From contig WASS01000015.1 of assembly GCA_009712635.1 (NCBI GenBank), positions 496,001-560,000 on the forward strand: a stretch of 64,000 bases of DNA, in the 5' to 3' direction. The notes under the pieces were generated by a model that was not told the DNA's origin, ran no database searches, and worked only from the letters and a program-made list of their open reading frames with translations. Shown one piece after another: positions 59,426 through 64,000 of this stretch (position 1 is the first letter of the stretch; each line of letters opens with the position of its first letter). The position numbers and the translations under genes are program-made. The DNA is from Hungatella sp. Lineage in GTDB: Bacteria > Bacillota > Clostridia > Lachnospirales > Lachnospiraceae.

Positions 59426-61186
59426 ATGAAACGATGTACAGTCTGGTTTAACAATCTGTCTTTATACAAAAAAATACTGACCGTTTTTCTCCTTGCTCTT
59501 TTTGCCCTGTGCCTCACTATCTTTATCAGCATACGAATTCTGGCCAACCGCTACAACGAAGTACTTTATCAGGCAAATGCCGACTCTTTAAGCCATGTAA
59601 CCACCTATCTGGAGTCGGAGATGCAGATGGTTGAGAATGTTACGGATAATATCATCGGAGACGCTGTTCTGCAGGAGAATTTGTCGTTTCTGATTGACAA
59701 TCCATACAGTGACCGGCGTTCTCTTGCAAAAAGAGACATTTATCAACAGCTTTACTCCTATATCTATCAAAGCAGATATGTGAAATCCATCAATATCGTG
59801 TTAGATGACGGTTCCAATATCTGTATGGGGCGTTCGGATGATATCTTTAAATTCAACCGGGCGGAACTTGACCGTTCCATTGACCAGTTAAAGGGAAAAG
59901 CGGTATGGTCTTCTGCGATTGAACCCGGCGATGATACTGTGTGTGCAAGACAGATCTTAAAGCTTAAATATTTAAGCCTGAAAAAACTGGCAGGACTCTA
60001 TGTCACCGTTGACATGGAACACATGATTGAGGATGGTTTAAAAAGCTCCGGCAGTATGGCGGATAATTCCAGGTTTATCTTAATGACTGGAGAAAAGCGG
60101 ATCTATCCGGCAGATGCCTATCACCAGGAATACTGTCTGAAGCTCATCGCTGACAGGCAGGGCAGGGAAAATGCCTATACCATTACATCTCTGGATAACA
60201 AAAAGGAGTTTATCATAAATGGATATATTCCCAATGTTGGCTGGGACTATCTTTATTTCAGAGATTACAATCCCTTATTTCGCAACGTACGCCTTATTAC
60301 CATGCAGATTCTTTTATATACCTTTTTCATTATTCTGGTTACGGCAATCCTGGTAAATTTACTCTTCCGCTATATTTTCCGCCACCTGGATTACTTAATT
60401 GAAAAAATCCAGCGTTTTGGTAATGGAGAAGCACCCGTCAGCCAAATCAGGTCTTATGATTATGAGAACAGACAGGATGAAATCGGCCAGCTTCACCGCA
60501 GCTTTGATGAGATGACCCACAGTGTAAAGGTATTAAGAGACGAGAATTATGATAAACAGCTCCTTTTAAGGGATTCTACCATTAAGATGCTGCAGCAGCA
60601 GATTAATCCTCATTTTTTATACAATACGCTGGATACCATTAACTGGATGGCTCAAAAATATGGAGCTGACGATATTTCCATGATGGTTCGCTCCCTGGGT
60701 AACTTATTCCGCGCTTCCATTGCAGGTCAAAAGGATATCATACCCCTGTCGGAAGAGCTGGAGGTGTTAAATGACTATATCCGGATTCAGGAAATGCGTT
60801 TTAAGGACAGACTGAATTTTGAACTGGAGGTCCCGGAGAATATCTCCCACATCTTCGTTCCCAAGCTGTGTATTCAGCCTTTGGTGGAGAATGCGTTAAA
60901 GCATGCCATGGAAGCCACCGACGAAATGTGCTGTATCCGGGTTACCATAAGAGAAATGGAGCTGGATTACCAGATTAAGGTATCCAATACCGGTTCCATT
61001 TTTGATCCTGACTTACTTTCTAAAATTGAAAACAAGGAAATCCAGCCCCAGGGTTCGGGTGTTGGACTGGTAAATATTAATTCCAGATTAAAATTAATTT
61101 ATGGCAACAATTACGGGCTGAATTTTTACAATAAGAGCGGAATGGCAGTGGTTATGCTGTCCATTCCCAAAGAACAGGAGGTTTGA
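59426..61186 (+). CDS. Sensor histidine kinase, YesM type
   Basis: A 586-residue sensor kinase. Membrane segment 1 (about 14-36), an extracellular sensing domain (about 40-285), segment 2 (about 290-320), a HAMP region, and a kinase core with QQQINPHFLYNTLDTINW (phospho-His near residue 395) and the ATP-binding GSGVGLVNINSRL. The family detects sugars and controls oligosaccharide importers. ATG 59426 is preceded by AAAGGA. It lies one base from the YesN gene, and its promoter diverges from the second sugar importer. Confidence 0.93.
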   Translation: MKRCTVWFNNLSLYKKILTVFLLALFALCLTIFISIRILANRYNEVLYQANADSLSHVTTYLESEMQMVENVTDNIIGDAVLQENLSFLIDNPYSDRRSLAKRDIYQQLYSYIYQSRYVKSINIVLDDGSNICMGRSDDIFKFNRAELDRSIDQLKGKAVWSSAIEPGDDTVCARQILKLKYLSLKKLAGLYVTVDMEHMIEDGLKSSGSMADNSRFILMTGEKRIYPADAYHQEYCLKLIADRQGRENAYTITSLDNKKEFIINGYIPNVGWDYLYFRDYNPLFRNVRLITMQILLYTFFIILVTAILVNLLFRYIFRHLDYLIEKIQRFGNGEAPVSQIRSYDYENRQDEIGQLHRSFDEMTHSVKVLRDENYDKQLLLRDSTIKMLQQQINPHFLYNTLDTINWMAQKYGADDISMMVRSLGNLFRASIAGQKDIIPLSEELEVLNDYIRIQEMRFKDRLNFELEVPENISHIFVPKLCIQPLVENALKHAMEATDEMCCIRVTIREMELDYQIKVSNTGSIFDPDLLSKIENKEIQPQGSGVGLVNINSRLKLIYGNNYGLNFYNKSGMAVVMLSIPKEQEV

Positions 61187-61187
61187 C

Positions 61188-62714
61188 ATGCTGAGGTTAA
61201 TGATTGTAGATGATGAACAGATTATCAGAGAAGCCCTTTCTCAAATGATTGATTATGAATCTTTAGGATATGAGTTGATCGCAACAGCCAAAAATGGAAT
61301 GGAAGCCTATGACATCATATGTGATGAATATCCGGATGTAGTGATCACTGATATTCGAATGCCCATTTTAAACGGGCTGGATCTAATCCAGCGTTCCATT
61401 AAAACAGACTCTAAGATCTCATTTATTCTGCTTTCCGGTTATAATGACTTTGAATATGCCAAGCAGGCGATGAAATATGGAGTCCGGTTTTATTTATTAA
61501 AACCAACCGATAAAAATGAGCTGATCGATTCTCTTGTCTCCATTCGAAAGGAACGGCTTCAGGAAGAAGAACGCCGTAAATCCCAGCAGGTGGATCTTTT
61601 AAAGACTTTGCACATTCCGCTGGAACAAAGTTTCATCATGGAACTGCTGGAGCATCAGGACACTTTTTCAAGTGTATTCCATAAATATCAGGAACTGTTA
61701 TCTCTGCCTGAAAGCTGCCTCTATGCATGCATCTGCTCCTTTGTAGAAGAACCGTATTTGAAAAATTTCGCCACTGACATTGTTAAAATCCTTAATCTGG
61801 AAGGGCTTCGTCTGGATTTTTCCATACTATATGTAAAAAATACTGCTGTACTGATTTTTCCTGCTACCACTCTTGCAACACAGGAACGGATTAAGAATTC
61901 CATTTTAAAGCTGCATTATCCCAATCAGTCCGTTACCTTTGAAACAGAATTTATCCATATGGAAACATCCGAAAAGTTATTTTACTTTGTAATTCAGAAG
62001 ATTTCCCGTTTTGAGCGGATTCTTCTGCTCAGTGAAAAGGGAGAAAGCTATGAGATCAGAAACCATATTACAGCTCCATGGATGATCAGTCATCTGGAAG
62101 ATTCCATTACCTCTGCACCGGATATCATTCAGGCAAACGAGCTTTTAAATTCCGTTTTTATTGACTCCATGCCCCCGGCAACTGCCAGAAGCCTTGCCCT
62201 TGGCCTTTTTCTTCAGGCAGATTTAAGCCAGGAAAAACCGCCCATTGACGCTGCCTGTGACTTTTTCCGCCGGCTCTATTCCTGTGATAACGTAACGGAA
62301 ATCCGGAATCTCCTTTCCGTGGTTCTGGTACAGAAAGAGCATGAAACAGGGGGACATAAGGCCAGCTCCAACATCGCGCTGTTAAAAACCTATATCAGGG
62401 AACACTTAGATTCAGAGAACCTGTCTTTAAAATGGCTGGCTGAGAATTACCTGTTTGTCAGTGTGGGATATTTAAGCAAACAGTTTGTGAAAGAAGAAGG
62501 TATGCGTTTTTCCGACTATTTAAACAAAGCGCGCATGGAGGAAGCTATTCGGCTGATGACCTACTATCACAATGACAACATCAAACAAATCGCAAGGCAG
62601 GTGGGATTCGGAAGCAATCCCCAGTATTTCAGCCAGGTATTCAAGCGTTACACAGGTCTTCCGCCCACAGATTACATCGAAAAGCTAAAAAACACAAAAC
62701 ATAAAGGAGAATGA
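61188..62714 (+). CDS. Response regulator, YesN type (receiver plus AraC DNA-binding domain)
   Basis: A 508-residue regulator. The receiver domain (1-125) has VDDEQII, the phosphorylated Asp in VVITDIRMP (about residue 55) and Lys in FYLLKPTD. A middle region of about 250 residues has no clear domain. The C-terminus is an AraC-type double helix-turn-helix (about 405-500, LSLKWLAENYLFVSVGYLSKQF and IKQIARQVGFGSNPQYFSQVFKRYTG). It pairs with YesM one base upstream, and its stop overlaps the next gene's frame. It likely activates the divergent importer and the sugar enzymes. Confidence 0.93.
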   Translation: MLRLMIVDDEQIIREALSQMIDYESLGYELIATAKNGMEAYDIICDEYPDVVITDIRMPILNGLDLIQRSIKTDSKISFILLSGYNDFEYAKQAMKYGVRFYLLKPTDKNELIDSLVSIRKERLQEEERRKSQQVDLLKTLHIPLEQSFIMELLEHQDTFSSVFHKYQELLSLPESCLYACICSFVEEPYLKNFATDIVKILNLEGLRLDFSILYVKNTAVLIFPATTLATQERIKNSILKLHYPNQSVTFETEFIHMETSEKLFYFVIQKISRFERILLLSEKGESYEIRNHITAPWMISHLEDSITSAPDIIQANELLNSVFIDSMPPATARSLALGLFLQADLSQEKPPIDAACDFFRRLYSCDNVTEIRNLLSVVLVQKEHETGGHKASSNIALLKTYIREHLDSENLSLKWLAENYLFVSVGYLSKQFVKEEGMRFSDYLNKARMEEAIRLMTYYHNDNIKQIARQVGFGSNPQYFSQVFKRYTGLPPTDYIEKLKNTKHKGE

Positions 62715-62719
62715 CAACA

Positions 62720-63838
62720 ATGACAAACGAGAGGCTGCTGGAAAAAATCCATCTGGTTGTGGAGAAACTCATGAATCTGGGAGGCTGTGATTATGACAAA
62801 GACAAATCAGTCAGCTCTACAGACACAAAAAAAGGAATTATACAGAGGGATTTCGGCATTGAAGAATGGGACTGGCCTCAGGGTGTTGGTCTCTATGGCT
62901 TGTACAAACTCCAGGATTTCTATGGAGATGACCGGTATCTTTCCTTTTTTGAAAACTGGTACAGCGGACATATGAAAAACGGTCTGCCCTCCAGAAACAT
63001 CAATACAACGGCTCCCTTCCTCCCCCTAGCCTGCCTTCATACCAGTCTTAAAGACTCAGAGAGCTTCTATCAGCTCTGTACAGAACAGGCAGACTGGCTG
63101 ATTAACGGGCTTCCAAAAACCACTGACAATGGATTTCAGCACGTGACAAGTGCAATTGGTGACAGGAACGGAGTAAACTTAAATGAAGGGCAGATATGGA
63201 TCGATACTTTATTTATGTCTGTGCTTTTCTTAAACCGAATGGGACAGCAGGCAGAAAATCCGGTTTGGAAAAACGAAGCCCTTCATCAGTTTCTGGTACA
63301 CATCAAATATTTATTTGATAAGCAGACCGGACTTTTCCATCACGGATTCAGTTTTGAGCGTATGGATAATTTCGGCGGCGTTTTCTGGTGCCGTGGAAAC
63401 TCCTGGTTCACCTATGGAATTATGGAATTTTTAGACGCCTGCGGATCTGATTTAAACGAAGGCGTAAGAACTTATCTGATTGACACCTTCCGTTCTCAGG
63501 CTTCCGCTCTCTTAAAGCTCCAGGCTCCCTCCGGATTGTGGAGAACCGTACTGACCGATGAAACCAGCTACGAAGAGGTATCGGGTTCCGCTGCCATTGC
63601 TGCCGGTATTTTAAGAGGTGTAAAGGCCGGAGTTTTAGATGATACCTACAAAGCTGCGGCAGACCGTGCAATCTCTGCTATATGCGATAACATTTCTGAA
63701 GATGGAACCGTCCTTAATGTTTCAGCAGGTACAGGAATCGGTATGGACGGCGACCACTATAAAAATGTTTTAATCATGCCTATGGCCTATGGTCAGGCTC
63801 TTGCTCTTACAGCACTGTGTGAGGCACTTGAAAAATAG
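62720..63838 (+). CDS. GH105 unsaturated rhamnogalacturonyl/uronyl hydrolase (second copy)
   Basis: A 372-residue family 105 enzyme, paralogue of the one at 43199. Shared motifs are GLPSRNINTTAP, GQIWIDTLFMSVLFLNRMG (catalytic Asp region), HHGFSFERMDNFGGVFWCRGNSW and MPMAYGQALALTALCEAL. Start is ATG 62720, which has AAAGGAG ten bases upstream; the ATG at 62711 overlaps the ribosome site. It is the last gene of the YesMN operon, which ties uronyl hydrolysis to the two-component system. No signal peptide is seen. Confidence 0.92.
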   Translation: MTNERLLEKIHLVVEKLMNLGGCDYDKDKSVSSTDTKKGIIQRDFGIEEWDWPQGVGLYGLYKLQDFYGDDRYLSFFENWYSGHMKNGLPSRNINTTAPFLPLACLHTSLKDSESFYQLCTEQADWLINGLPKTTDNGFQHVTSAIGDRNGVNLNEGQIWIDTLFMSVLFLNRMGQQAENPVWKNEALHQFLVHIKYLFDKQTGLFHHGFSFERMDNFGGVFWCRGNSWFTYGIMEFLDACGSDLNEGVRTYLIDTFRSQASALLKLQAPSGLWRTVLTDETSYEEVSGSAAIAAGILRGVKAGVLDDTYKAAADRAISAICDNISEDGTVLNVSAGTGIGMDGDHYKNVLIMPMAYGQALALTALCEALEK

Positions 63839-63852
63839 AACTTCCCTGATAT

Positions 63853-63900
63853 AAAAAGAGGCGAATAGAACGTTACTGCTCCGTTCTTTTCGCCTCTTTT
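63853..63900. terminator. Bidirectional terminator after the second GH105 gene
   Basis: AAAAGAGGCGAA at about 63854-63865 pairs with TTCGCCTCTTTT at 63889-63900, and TAGAACG/CGTTCT extends the stem. The end of a leftward gene overlaps the hairpin. Confidence 0.85.
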
Positions 63901-64000
63901 CTGTATTTCAAAGGTGTCGCATCCGTATGCTTTTTAAATACCCGTTCGAAATAAGTAACACTTTCAAAGCCCAGAACTTCTGATATCTCTGTTACAGAGT
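63873..64000 (-). CDS. Partial AraC family regulator (C-terminal end)
   Basis: A leftward open frame with stop at 63875-63873 and running off the right edge. The 42 visible residues (VTEISEVLGFESVTYFERVFKKHTDATPLKYRKE) are the last helix-turn-helix of an AraC family regulator, with the typical GF.S..YF.R.FKK..G.TP..YR pattern. It may be another regulator of the sugar region. The rest is outside the window. Its last residues lie in the terminator hairpin. Confidence 0.85.
   Translation of the reverse strand, partial: SVTEISEVLGFESVTYFERVFKKHTDATPLKYRKEAKRTEQ

Overview
The window looks like chromosomal DNA from an anaerobic, spore-forming clostridium, most likely Lachnospiraceae (Lacrimispora / Clostridium saccharolyticum-like). 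The reasons are moderate GC, strong AGGAGG ribosome sites, electron-bifurcating and sensory [FeFe] hydrogenases, a Csp-like germination protein, small coat-like proteins, YesM/YesN sugar regulation and an ECF transporter. The family-level placement is inference. No insertion sequence, integrase, CRISPR array or rRNA was seen.

Layout. (1) 1-4593, minus strand: a module with two VgrG-like spike proteins, three small proteins and one gene running off the edge, resembling part of a contractile injection system. (2) 5062-5307: an HPr-like protein without the phosphorylatable His. (3) 5398-9012, minus: sirtuin-like protein, hisH, hisF, ung, uppP. (4) 9164-11332, plus: DUF4430 protein, ECF S component, RlmI-type methyltransferase. 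(5) 11389-16047, minus: flavin/Fe-S oxidoreductase, PucR regulator, polysaccharide deacetylase. (6) 16138-29920: a 14-kb hydrogenase region. A minus operon (DRTGG, HATPase, hydrogenase-like Fe-S protein, DRTGG, PHP) diverges from a plus operon (NuoE, HATPase, 2Fe-2S ferredoxin, NuoF, HydA). After two small coat-like genes comes a minus operon of a 2Fe-2S protein, a PAS-containing sensory hydrogenase, a SpoIIE-type phosphatase and a group B-like hydrogenase. (7) 30007-32625: adenine deaminase and purine nucleoside phosphorylase. (8) 32716-35351: a NitT/TauT-type ABC importer behind a leader that contains an intrinsic terminator. (9) 35420-36722: lipoprotein and O6-alkylguanine methyltransferase. 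(10) 37076-37885: seven tRNAs (Pro, Gly, Arg, His, Gln, Lys, Leu) behind a consensus promoter. (11) 37967-40298: small protein, holin-like protein and a CspC-like subtilase whose catalytic Ser is Gly. (12) 40742-64000: a carbohydrate-use region with two ABC sugar importers, two GH38 alpha-mannosidases, two GH105 unsaturated-uronyl hydrolases, an unassigned 557-aa probable toroid protein, an unusual HAD protein, AraC, YesM and YesN, ending in a partial AraC gene.

How it works together (inference). Region 6 couples NADH/ferredoxin-dependent H2 metabolism to H2 or redox sensing and Ser/Thr-type phosphosignalling. Region 12 would import oligosaccharides carrying both uronic acid and mannose; YesM/YesN and AraC would sense them, and cytoplasmic enzymes would trim them. 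A glucuronomannan-like substrate would explain the pairing of GH105 with GH38.
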